Below the pieces are notes generated by a model. It was not told the DNA's origin. It searched no databases and saw nothing but the letters and a program-made list of their open reading frames with translations. Both the position numbers and the translations under genes were made by a program. This document shows, one piece after another, positions 35,616-43,244 of a stretch of DNA of 45,194 bases. Location of the stretch: assembly GCA_014238195.1 (NCBI GenBank), contig JABABO010000058.1, positions 1 through 45,194 on the forward strand, read 5' to 3'. Position 1 is the stretch's first letter. Each line of letters opens with the position of its first letter. Origin of the DNA: Kordiimonadaceae bacterium (lineage in GTDB: Bacteria; Pseudomonadota; Alphaproteobacteria; Sphingomonadales; Kordiimonadaceae).

Positions 35616-35721
35616 TATAGCGAGACCGATGAATAATGAGGTCATTATTTATTGGTAAGTCGAACCGGCACAAAGACTTATAGCCAAATGAGGTGATCAA
35701 TATTCACCGCAATTGGCTATA
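35616..35721. repeat. 106-bp palindrome-rich repeat, copy 2 (between hyuA and marR)
   Basis: Same orientation as 22115-22220, about 91% identical and ungapped. The second stem is extended by a G-C pair and flanking bases (CTTATAGCC...GGCTATAAG), and the TCAATAT loop is identical. It lies in the divergent promoter region, so here it cannot be simply a terminator. Together the copies bracket exactly the F420/hyu operon. Confidence 0.8.
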
Positions 35722-35753
35722 AGTCTGGAAAAACTGTTCGTTTGGGGAAATTA

Positions 35754-35786
35754 CTGGCAAGTATCTGGCTAGTATCTGGCGAGTAT
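35754..35786 (+). repeat. Three 11-bp tandem repeats upstream of marR
   Basis: Three copies of CTGGCNAGTAT lie head to tail (N = A, T, G), each one helical turn, 46-78 nt upstream of the MarR start. Each carries the AGTAT half of the operator core seen upstream of hyuA, dctP and the TonB receptor. Another AGTATA follows at about 35806. They are probably a cooperative operator array for autoregulation. Confidence 0.6.
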
Positions 35787-35831
35787 CAAGTTTAGTCTAA
35801 AGAAGTATAGTTTGTAGAAAAGAGGATTTAT

Positions 35832-36329
35832 ATGTCGGAACAAGTCGTGAAACGTCGCACTTTTAAGAAACTGTGGAGTCGCCCCGGATATCTGATTCGG
35901 CGATTACATCAAATACATGTGGCGATGTTCCTAGATGAATGCGCAGAATTTAAACTGACGCCAGTACAATTTGCTGTTTTAACCGTTTTGGACAGTGATG
36001 GTGTTCTGGATCAAATCTCTGTAGCCAAACAAATAAGTGCAGATCGTAATACTGTTGGCGATGTGTTAAGGCGTCTGGAATCTCGAGGCTTGATTGAACG
36101 CCCTGCAAGCGAAAATGACCGCCGTGCGAAACTTGCTCAAATTACCGAGAAGGGACGTAGTTTTGTCGAATCAGTGTTGCCATCTATGATAAAAGTACAA
36201 CGGGACCTCACAAGCGTTCTTACGAGGGAAGAAAATGCTGTACTGACCGACCTTTTGGTGAAACTGATAAAAGCAAATAAGGAAGCAAGTCGGTCTCCAA
36301 AGTCCAAGGACATTTCATTCGACCTTTAG
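35832..36329 (+). CDS. MarR-family transcriptional regulator
   Basis: The 165-aa winged-helix protein has LTPVQFAVLTVLDSDG near residue 40, a recognition-helix region SVAKQISADRNTVGDVLRRL (about 63-82) and the wing ERPASENDRRAKLAQITEKG (about 88-107) with the conserved Asp-Arg-Arg. Such regulators are usually repressors released by a small aromatic or other ligand. The start is supported by AGAGGA upstream. It is divergent from the hyu-F420 operon and convergent with the TRAP operon, and is the leading candidate regulator of both. Confidence 0.92.
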   Translation: MSEQVVKRRTFKKLWSRPGYLIRRLHQIHVAMFLDECAEFKLTPVQFAVLTVLDSDGVLDQISVAKQISADRNTVGDVLRRLESRGLIERPASENDRRAKLAQITEKGRSFVESVLPSMIKVQRDLTSVLTREENAVLTDLLVKLIKANKEASRSPKSKDISFDL

Positions 36330-36372
36330 AGCCTTTCTTTATTGAACTGAATCAGCTTCAGCCTGAAAACGA

Positions 36373-37683
36373 CTAAATGATGCTTGAAAGCCAAGTAACG
36401 GTCGATGGGAACGCAATCATGATCGCCATCCCTAAAAGGTAGATCAAGATGAAAGGTATCACCGCTTGAAAAACATGGTGCAGCGACATTGAGGGCGTGG
36501 TGGCTTTAAATGCGAAAAGCGTATAGCCAAACGGTGGCGTTATGGCTCCCAAAGTAATATTGATCAAAAAGAGCAACCAAAACCATACTGGATCAAATCC
36601 GCTTTCCTGAATAAGAGGCTGATAAATTGGGATCGAAATAAGTATGACTGCGATTGTATCGATGAAGATGCACAGCAGGAATGGAATCAGCATCATAATA
36701 AGCAGGAGCGAAATTGAGGACAGGCCCAAGCCATTGATCATGTTGACGAGGTGGGTTGGGGCGCCAGTGTAGGCCAGCATCTGAGTAAACATCTTTGATG
36801 CCGCCATAATGATCAGAATCATAGTTGAAATCGATACGGTGCTCAAAATCGATTCTTTTATCATATCAGCACTAAGTTGCCGGTATATGCTTGCAGTAAT
36901 AATTGCGCCAATAACCCCCGTTGCAGCAGATTCTGAAGGGGTGGCAATGCCCAGCATAATAACGCCCATCACAAAGAAAATAACGATCAAAAAAGGGAGC
37001 AATTGCAAAGTTGCTTTGGTGCGGGAAATCTGTTGCTCGCCGTCTTCAGGCATGTCAAGTGTCGGCGCTAAAGCAGGATTTATTTTGATCCGTATGAATA
37101 TATATATCAGCAATAATGAGCACATCAAAAGCCCAGGAACAATGCCTGCGATAAGCAGTTTGGCGATTGAAACACTGGCAAGTGACCCAATAATGATAGC
37201 CAACAGGCTTGGGGGGATAATGGGGGCTAGGCTGGCACCAGCCAAAATAAGCCCAGCTGAGAGGCGCTGATCATAGCCGCGGCGTTCCATACCAGGCATG
37301 ATGGACCGGCCAAGCATTGCGGCGACTGCCATGGCAACACCAGATAAAGCGCCGAAAATTGCTGAAAGTAATGTCACTAATATATATTGCCGACCTTGTA
37401 CACGCCCAACCAGCCGGTCAACTGAATCAAACAGGACCTCCATGCTGCCAGACCGAAAAAGTATTTCGCCCATGAGAATAAATATAGGGATCGTTGCAAG
37501 TGACGTGCTGCTCAGTGTCGCATAAAAGCTGTTTGGAACAATCACATAGGCCTCAGGCCCCATGAGAGACCCAACCCCGACGACCGATACGATAAGAAAC
37601 GCGACAAAGATTGGTATTCCAACCATAAACTGGGCAATCAACGCACCAAATAGCAACACCAATATCCAATACCATTCCATCAT
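36373..37683 (-). CDS. dctM: TRAP transporter large permease (DctM)
   Basis: The 436-aa protein has about 12 hydrophobic segments and the DctM signature stretches GIPIFVAFLIVSVVGVGSLM, IPIFILMGEILFRSG near 65, RRGYDQRLSAGLILAGASLAPIIPPS (partly quoted, near 135) and NITLGAITPPFGYTLFAFK near 385. It forms the sodium-driven transport channel with DctQ. It overlaps dctQ by 4 nt and ends the dctPQM operon, convergent with marR. Confidence 0.94.
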   Translation of the reverse strand: MMEWYWILVLLFGALIAQFMVGIPIFVAFLIVSVVGVGSLMGPEAYVIVPNSFYATLSSTSLATIPIFILMGEILFRSGSMEVLFDSVDRLVGRVQGRQYILVTLLSAIFGALSGVAMAVAAMLGRSIMPGMERRGYDQRLSAGLILAGASLAPIIPPSLLAIIIGSLASVSIAKLLIAGIVPGLLMCSLLLIYIFIRIKINPALAPTLDMPEDGEQQISRTKATLQLLPFLIVIFFVMGVIMLGIATPSESAATGVIGAIITASIYRQLSADMIKESILSTVSISTMILIIMAASKMFTQMLAYTGAPTHLVNMINGLGLSSISLLLIMMLIPFLLCIFIDTIAVILISIPIYQPLIQESGFDPVWFWLLFLINITLGAITPPFGYTLFAFKATTPSMSLHHVFQAVIPFILIYLLGMAIMIAFPSTVTWLSSII

Positions 37684-38243
37684 TCTACTCCCACAGGGTC
37701 AGGGTCATCTGGTTCTGTGCCAGCCATTTCTGTGTCAGCCTGCTTTGTTTCAGGCAGTTCTGTGTCATCATGGGGGGCAAACACGGAATAGAGGAAATAA
37801 AGGCCAGCACTAAAGAAGCTATAGCTGATAATAACGCTCAGCCACCATTTTGGAATGGGATGGTTTCCCATAGTGCTAATATTGTGGATAAACTGGTATA
37901 TATTTTCTTGGGTGCTAAACCACGCGGCGGATACGCACGCCAACACTGCCAGTATGTTCCCCGCACGTCCAACCTGTGTCGCCATTGTAGGTGACATTTT
38001 TTCGGTCAGAAAGGAAACGGCAATATGCCTTTTTTCCTGTGTGATTTTTGGAAATCCAAGAAACACCATGGCGACGAGAAGGTAACTGACCAAATCGCCT
38101 GACCAGCTGGAGGGTGAATTAAAGCCAAATCTGGCGACAACTTGATAGATATAGGAAAGCGTAATCAGTGCAAGCGCAACACCGCTCAGAATGAAAGAAA
38201 GAGCTGTTACCTTATCATGAGCTGACTTTATACCCTGCAACAT
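37680..38243 (-). CDS. dctQ: TRAP transporter small permease (DctQ)
   Basis: The 187-aa product has four membrane helices and the DctQ features RFGFNSPSSWSGDLVSYLLV and FLGFPKITQEKRHIAVSFLTEK (partly quoted). I start at ATG 38243 (MLQGIKSAHDK), 16 nt after the dctP stop. The open frame continues upstream into dctP but has no reason to be translated. The acidic tail, rich in Asp, Glu, Pro and Thr, is longer than usual. Confidence 0.9.
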   Translation of the reverse strand: MLQGIKSAHDKVTALSFILSGVALALITLSYIYQVVARFGFNSPSSWSGDLVSYLLVAMVFLGFPKITQEKRHIAVSFLTEKMSPTMATQVGRAGNILAVLACVSAAWFSTQENIYQFIHNISTMGNHPIPKWWLSVIISYSFFSAGLYFLYSVFAPHDDTELPETKQADTEMAGTEPDDPDPVGVE

Positions 38244-38259
38244 GTTAAATTCGCCTGTT

Positions 38260-39369
38260 TCATTTTTTGGTTTGCTTAATGACAAGTTTCCGCAAAGCTT
38301 CGATACTGTCTTTGGAACTTGAATTACGAATCGCTGTCTCCCACACACCGCGTGCAAAACACTCATTTGCGAAATCACTGCTAAAGGAAGGCATGCTCAC
38401 AAATTGAGCGCCCTCAGCGAGCATCAGCCGGCGTTCCTGCTCATAAAGAGCATTAAATCTTTGGATCGATTGCGCTTCAACACGGCGTCCTGCTTCCAGC
38501 AGTATTTGCTGATTTTCAGAGCTCAATTCTGTGTAGGTATCATTATTCATCAATATCAAATAAGAAACATTCCCGAAGCTAGGCTCGATAATATAGGGGG
38601 CCACTTCATGGAACTTGAAGCCGTATGCGCCGACACCCGTCCAAATCAAGCCATCAACGACCTTTTTTTCAACAGCTGAATAAATCTCAGAAGGAGGTAA
38701 AAGAACTGGTGTTGTCGCTAATTCATCCATCAAGCATTGCTGTGTCTGTAGCGCCCGAATGCTTTTGCCTGCCATGTCTTCCTTAGTCGAAACGGCTTTA
38801 TTGAGAAAAATACGAAATCCAGTTTCTGCCACTGCTATCGCAAGCACTTTCAAGTTATGTTCGGAGATATAATATTGGTCAACCGTATCCCACACGCCAC
38901 TTTTTCGGCGCCATTCGATATCCGATGGAACCGCATCAAGCGTGGCCCCCATCCAAGATGTTCCAGTGTGGTAAAGGCCGTGAGTAAAAAGAATGTCAAA
39001 CGCCCCGTTGCTCACTGGACGTACTTGTTCAAAGGCGGCGATAACCTCTGGGCCATATGTGGTGATGCCAATCTGTCCGCCTGAAATCTCAGACACTTCG
39101 TCAACAAAAACGACAGGCACATTAATGACGGCACTGTGATTATTGTTCCAAGATTGCAACATTGATAGTGTCTGATGGCTAGGCGATGCAGTGTCAGTGG
39201 CACTGGTCTTGGCAGCAGTGGTCTGGGCGGCATTAGCCTTAGCAGCATATAATCCAGTCGCTGATAAGATCAGAAATAGAGAAACAGCCAAGCGGAAAAG
39301 CGTTCTCGTAAGCTCCCTAGAGAAAAGATCACATGCTTCATTCTCTCCCGACACTTCATTCTCCATCAT
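38260..39369 (-). CDS. dctP: TRAP transporter substrate-binding protein (DctP)
   Basis: The 369-aa periplasmic receptor has a hydrophobic signal segment (about 27-43) after an unusually long polar N-terminus, so a start downstream of ATG 39369 is possible. DctP features include SEISGGQIGITTYGPEVIAAFEQV (partly quoted, about 93-115) and GKSIRALQTQQCLMDELATTPVLLPPSEIY (partly quoted, near 205), the region that orients the conserved Arg binding a carboxylate. TRAP ligands are mostly organic acids; the ligand here is probably the substrate of the hyu-F420 pathway. Confidence 0.9.
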   Translation of the reverse strand: MMENEVSGENEACDLFSRELTRTLFRLAVSLFLILSATGLYAAKANAAQTTAAKTSATDTASPSHQTLSMLQSWNNNHSAVINVPVVFVDEVSEISGGQIGITTYGPEVIAAFEQVRPVSNGAFDILFTHGLYHTGTSWMGATLDAVPSDIEWRRKSGVWDTVDQYYISEHNLKVLAIAVAETGFRIFLNKAVSTKEDMAGKSIRALQTQQCLMDELATTPVLLPPSEIYSAVEKKVVDGLIWTGVGAYGFKFHEVAPYIIEPSFGNVSYLILMNNDTYTELSSENQQILLEAGRRVEAQSIQRFNALYEQERRLMLAEGAQFVSMPSFSSDFANECFARGVWETAIRNSSSKDSIEALRKLVIKQTKK

Positions 39370-39430
39370 ATCTTAATGCGCAGCCATATTTTGAATTAAG
39401 TCCTTAACACAAGAGCTTTTTTGAAAATTA

Positions 39431-39469
39431 AGTAGTATACGTCCTACTGTAAGCACGTTTACTCACTAA
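39431..39469. promoter_or_regulatory. Operator candidates upstream of the TRAP operon
   Basis: AGTAGTATACGTCCTACT (39431-39448) shares GTAGTATAC with the hyuA palindrome and is itself an imperfect inverted repeat (AGTAG/CTACT). GTTTACTCACTAA (39457-39469) matches the right arm of the TonB-receptor palindrome in 11 of 12 positions from TTTACTCACTAA. They lie 62-100 nt upstream of dctP. Confidence 0.5.
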
Positions 39470-39574
39470 GTCAATCAACAATCAAATTACCGAGTTGAAG
39501 ATTTCGCTTGAACATAGGGGCCATGCTTATTGCCCTATAATGTCGTGCTATTACGATGCCGTGTTCTTCAAGTA

Positions 39575-39622
39575 ACGAAGCCTCCGTACACATTTGTGAC
39601 CAGAGGCTTCGTCAGATTTTTT
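39575..39622. terminator. Strong hairpin with a T run on the plus strand, downstream of the TonB receptor gene
   Basis: ACGAAGCCTC (39575-39584) and GAGGCTTCGT (39603-39612) form a perfect 10-bp stem with an inner CACA/TGTG stem. Six T follow at 39617-39622 on the plus strand. It sits 16 nt beyond the minus-strand TonB-receptor stop. The T run is on the wrong strand for that gene, so the hairpin may act as a 3' stabiliser, or may terminate an unseen plus-strand transcript. A second small inverted repeat (ATAGGG/CCCTAT, 39514-39538) is nearby. Confidence 0.5.
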
Positions 39623-39637
39623 ACGCGGTGCCCCGTG

Positions 39638-41971
39638 CTAGAATTTATATCCAAGCGTCGCGCCATAAGTTCTTGGCGGGAGTAATGTACCCCCAGTTGT
39701 GACAACAGAACCGATCACAAACCTACCCGTATAGACAAACTCATCGGTTAGGTTTCTGACCCATGCATTCACAGTAAATCTGCCATTTGGCGCAGTGTAT
39801 TTAATGTTGGCGTTAACCAGTGTATAGGCATCCTCGCGGTCAACCTCGTCATTAAACTCGGTAAAGAACTGCTCGCTTTTGTGGGACACTTCGGCACCAA
39901 TTGACAGGGTTCCATCGTTGTCCAGTGGCACATCATACTGACCATGAAGGTTCCAGGAAAATTCAGGCGACTGTTTAGTTTTATTCCCTGCAAGATCATC
40001 AAGACGATCTCCAGTGATTACAGGATTGTCCGCTGAAAATTCCAAAAACTCGGAGTCGAGATAACTGAAATATCCGTCCAGCTTGAACTGATCTGTAACC
40101 AACCAGTCCGCTTCCAGTTCAATACCGCGCCCCCTAGCCCGCGCTGCATTATCGAAAATATTAACAAAAGTCAGTTTAACAGGGTCTGGTGCTGAACGGC
40201 TTTGCTGCAGATCATCGATTGTGTATTTGAAAGCCGCAAGGTTCAACCGTACCCGGTTTTCAAAGAGCGATGACTTGACGCCAATCTCGTAGGATTCGCT
40301 ACGCTCAGGCTCAGTAATAGGGGTTCTGGCGCCGCCAGAAACCGCACCGCTTTTGAAGCCTTCTGTATAGCTAGCATAGAGCAAAACATCGTCAGTTGGT
40401 CGCCAGTCAAGGCCCACAGTGGGGGAGAAATCGCTAAAATCCCGTTCTTGATCGCAAAATCCGTTGATTTGCTCAGGCGCTGGTTGACTAATGCCAGGCA
40501 GACAATCTTCGTTGCCGCCATTAATTCTGAAGAAGGTTTTTCCTGTGCGCTTTTCATCGCTATACCGCGCCCCCACCTTAGCAGATAAAGTATCGCTTAT
40601 GTCATAGGTGAAGTTCGCAAAGGCACCGAGCGCCTTAATGCCAATATCCCCAAACAGATATATAAAGTCGCGCTCATTTTTATCAGGAGTATCCGGATCA
40701 TCAAAATCATGTGCAATATCATTACCATCGTTGATCAGTGTTTCATCGAAGTAGAATAGACCAACCAAACCATGCAAACGATCACTATTGTAAATGAATT
40801 GCAACTCTTCACTAAACTGCTCACTTGTGACTGTATTATTCTGGATATCGTCATTTACGTTACTTGATTGATCAATGTCTTGTCGATATAGGACGTCAAG
40901 GTTGCGGTAGTTTGTAATCGAACGCAGGGCAAATTCATCGTTTATATCCCAGTCCAATGTACCCGTGAAAGCGTAAGATTCTTTTTTATTGTTGGGTTCA
41001 ATTTCACTTGCAATATTGCGTGGGTCTTTTGCGTGACCGCCCAAGCCTGGGGCAGGACGGGTAATCCCAATGGTTTCGCCACTGGCTAAAGTAAGTGTAT
41101 TTCCGTCAATGCTAGCACCCGCTGGCAGATTCGCTTCATCATCAATGCCATATTGGCGTAGCTCAAATGCCCTATGTGTATCAATGAAATGCATTTGACC
41201 AGAATTATCATTTTCTGACTGATAATCAGCACTCAACAGAAAATTCAAACTATCGCTTAGCTTGAAATTCATTTGGCCGCGAAATGATTGACGACTTTCG
41301 TTATCAATGTCAGAACCCGAGACCTCATTAATACCATATCCAGAATGTGAGTTGGTCTTAAACGCAAGGCGACCCTGAATATTTTCTGTCAACGGTCCGC
41401 TAACAGCCCCTTCAACATCAAGTTTCTGGTAGTTGCCAAGGGTAACATTTGTATAGGCCTCAAAGTCTTCTGTTGGCTTTTTACTAATCAGGTTAACAGA
41501 ACCACCGATCGCGTTTCGACCATAAAGCGTTCCCTGTGGGCCGCGAAGAACCTCAACCCGTTCCAGATCGAAAAATGCCCCTAGCTGTGCGTAGGACTGA
41601 GAAATAACAGCGCCGTCCAGATGCAGTGCTACAGATGGGTCAACCCCTGCAAACGAGCTGTTCAACCCGATGCCGCGAATAAATATCTTTGCTTGACCAA
41701 AATCCGCACCAATGGAAAAGTTGGGTATTAGGCTTGAAAGCCCGCCAGCATCACTGACGACGGCATCTGCCAAACGTTCAGCGGTGAGGGCGGATACTGC
41801 TAGGCTAACATCTTGCAGATTTTGTTCACGTTTATTTGCTGTGACAACAATGTCCTCAATCACGAGCTTGTCATCGCCGCCTTGAACGCTATCCTGTTGT
41901 GCATAAACTGCAGGATTTAGGATCAGTGCTGTGCTTAGCATCAGCAAACTGCGTTTTCTAAAATTAATCAT
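39638..41971 (-). CDS. TonB-dependent outer-membrane receptor
   Basis: The 777-aa protein has a signal peptide (about 1-24, ending VYA). A TonB-box-like IEDIVVTANKREQNLQDV (about 38-55) leads into a plug domain with SLIPNFSIGADFGQAKIFIRGIG and VEVLRGPQGTLYGRNAIGGSVNLIS (both partly quoted). A 22-strand barrel ends in an aromatic residue (LGYKF). It resembles the large catabolic TonB receptor family of sphingomonads and relatives rather than a known siderophore receptor. No regulator or iron genes are adjacent. The shared operator sites point to import of the same substrate as the TRAP system. Confidence 0.93.
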   Translation of the reverse strand: MINFRKRSLLMLSTALILNPAVYAQQDSVQGGDDKLVIEDIVVTANKREQNLQDVSLAVSALTAERLADAVVSDAGGLSSLIPNFSIGADFGQAKIFIRGIGLNSSFAGVDPSVALHLDGAVISQSYAQLGAFFDLERVEVLRGPQGTLYGRNAIGGSVNLISKKPTEDFEAYTNVTLGNYQKLDVEGAVSGPLTENIQGRLAFKTNSHSGYGINEVSGSDIDNESRQSFRGQMNFKLSDSLNFLLSADYQSENDNSGQMHFIDTHRAFELRQYGIDDEANLPAGASIDGNTLTLASGETIGITRPAPGLGGHAKDPRNIASEIEPNNKKESYAFTGTLDWDINDEFALRSITNYRNLDVLYRQDIDQSSNVNDDIQNNTVTSEQFSEELQFIYNSDRLHGLVGLFYFDETLINDGNDIAHDFDDPDTPDKNERDFIYLFGDIGIKALGAFANFTYDISDTLSAKVGARYSDEKRTGKTFFRINGGNEDCLPGISQPAPEQINGFCDQERDFSDFSPTVGLDWRPTDDVLLYASYTEGFKSGAVSGGARTPITEPERSESYEIGVKSSLFENRVRLNLAAFKYTIDDLQQSRSAPDPVKLTFVNIFDNAARARGRGIELEADWLVTDQFKLDGYFSYLDSEFLEFSADNPVITGDRLDDLAGNKTKQSPEFSWNLHGQYDVPLDNDGTLSIGAEVSHKSEQFFTEFNDEVDREDAYTLVNANIKYTAPNGRFTVNAWVRNLTDEFVYTGRFVIGSVVTTGGTLLPPRTYGATLGYKF

Positions 41972-42015
41972 GGGTGTTTCCCTCCGGCTTCCTTATATCA
42001 TTATAATTTATGTAG

Positions 42016-42035
42016 TTAGTGAGTATACTCACTAA
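42016..42035. promoter_or_regulatory. Perfect 20-bp palindrome upstream of the TonB receptor gene
   Basis: TTAGTGAGTATACTCACTAA is a perfect palindrome 45-64 nt upstream of the receptor ATG. Its core AGTATACT is shared with the hyuA site and its arms with the sites upstream of dctP and lysR. The length and symmetry fit a MarR-type dimer. Confidence 0.65.
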
Positions 42036-42091
42036 TATACCGCCAAGCTCCATTTTCGCAAAACATTGTGAGAATAAAATGGACTTGAAAA

Positions 42092-42107
42092 AGAGAGTAT
42101 ACTCACT
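42092..42107. promoter_or_regulatory. Second operator copy upstream of the TonB receptor gene
   Basis: AGAGAGTATACTCACT repeats the GAGTATACTCACT of the 20-bp palindrome, with one arm degenerate, 72 bp further upstream (centre to centre about 74 bp, close to seven helical turns). Paired sites at this spacing could allow looping or cooperative binding. Confidence 0.55.
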
Positions 42108-42185
42108 ATTTTTAAAATTACAATGTTAAATATCAAATACTGAAAATTTGTTGCAGAAAGTTTATGTACATAGTTCTTTCAAAAG

Positions 42186-43154
42186 CTATTTTCGCGCCCG
42201 CAAAGATGACGGAGAGATATTATACTGCTGTGAAAAGGCATAAGAAAAATGTCCAGAATTGATGAAACCAGTCGCAAGAGCGATTTCAGTTATTGACAAC
42301 GGGGAAGACTTTAGCAGATTAACCGCCTTATTAAGGCGTAGTTGGCGATAAAAAGTCATTGTGGATATGGTCAGATTATTTTGGAACACTCTATTGAGCT
42401 GGCGAGGGCTTAAATGCAATATTTTTGCAAGCTGGTGTAATTTTATCGGACTATCTATATTGTTTTCCATGATCTCGATGGCTTGAATAACTTTTAAGTT
42501 AGTCGTTCCGTATTGTTCAATTTTCCCAAGTTTTTGAGGTGCGTCGGAAGGTCGGGCACCAGTATGGAGCAGCCATTCGTTTACTTTTTGAGCAAATTGC
42601 AATCCGTGATGCTCAATGATAAGAGCATGCATCAGATCAATTGCGGCAATTCCACCAGCACATGTTACGCGGTCGCGGTCTATAACATACAGGCTTTTTT
42701 CAACAAGCAAGGTTGATGACATTTCGGTCAAAGCAGGAAGGTGTTCCCAGTGCGCAGTCATTCTTCGGTTACGCATCAGTTTAGCATTGACTAGAATGAC
42801 TGGCCCGCCTGATATTCCCCCCAATTTCGTCCCAAAGCGTGACAGTCGCCGCAACCAGTGAAAAGCACGCGCATTTTTATAGTCAAACGGATTGCCGCCT
42901 GCCAGGACAAGCAGCAGGTCAAAATCATTTTCAATATCTGATATGCTTTTGGTTTGAAGTATGGCCCCACCAGACGTCTGGACCACATTATCTTCCACAC
43001 TGATATTACACACCTCATAAAGCTTTTTGTCAGCGAGCGTATTCGCCGCCCTGAGAGGTTCGACAACTGAAGCATATGAGAGCAAGGGAAATCCATCAAT
43101 AAGAAGAAGCCCCACAGTGTATGCCTTGTGGCCTTTTAAGGTGATTGTGTCCAT
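42186..43154 (-). CDS. AraC-family regulator with DJ-1/PfpI N-terminal domain (GlxA/GbdR type)
   Basis: The 322-aa product has an N-terminal class I glutamine-amidotransferase-like domain (TVGLLLIDGFPLLSYASVVEPLRAAN, partly quoted, then LLLVLAGGNPFDY). The nucleophile-elbow region reads GGISGGPVILVNA without cysteine, so it is a ligand sensor, not an enzyme. The C-terminal AraC double helix-turn-helix (about 225-320) contains LHQLAKILHLSPRQLNRVFQ and ITEIALATGFINSGHFSYAF. The position, divergent from soxBDA, suggests the GbdR-like role of activating sarcosine/betaine catabolism. I chose ATG 43154; a GTG at 43169 would add five residues. Confidence 0.87.
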   Translation of the reverse strand: MDTITLKGHKAYTVGLLLIDGFPLLSYASVVEPLRAANTLADKKLYEVCNISVEDNVVQTSGGAILQTKSISDIENDFDLLLVLAGGNPFDYKNARAFHWLRRLSRFGTKLGGISGGPVILVNAKLMRNRRMTAHWEHLPALTEMSSTLLVEKSLYVIDRDRVTCAGGIAAIDLMHALIIEHHGLQFAQKVNEWLLHTGARPSDAPQKLGKIEQYGTTNLKVIQAIEIMENNIDSPIKLHQLAKILHLSPRQLNRVFQNNLTISTMTFYRQLRLNKAVNLLKSSPLSITEIALATGFINSGHFSYAFSQQYNISPSSLRARK

Positions 43155-43201
43155 ATTATTAAAAAACACGTCTTTTTTGAGTAAGTCAAGTCGTAATGCG
43201 G

Positions 43202-43222
43202 GTGATAGTATTAAATCATCAC
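43202..43222. promoter_or_regulatory. Inverted repeat upstream of soxB
   Basis: GTGAT (43202-43206) and ATCAC (43218-43222) form a short inverted repeat 23-43 nt upstream of the soxB ATG, inside the 90-nt divergent spacer with the AraC-type regulator. It may be part of that regulator's operator. Five-base arms are weak evidence. Confidence 0.3.
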
Positions 43223-43244
43223 TAGTGAAAGTACGAGGTGTTAC

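Noticed and set aside
35754..35786. Tandem repeats as a CRISPR array
   Set aside because: Units are 11 bp with no spacers and no cas genes; they look like regulatory repeats.
36330..36372. Terminator between marR and dctM
   Set aside because: Only a 5-bp CTGAA/TTCAG stem without a T run is present.
38244..38378. N-terminal extension of DctQ into dctP
   Set aside because: The 45 extra residues overlap dctP out of frame and do not resemble DctQ; the ATG at 38243 fits the family.
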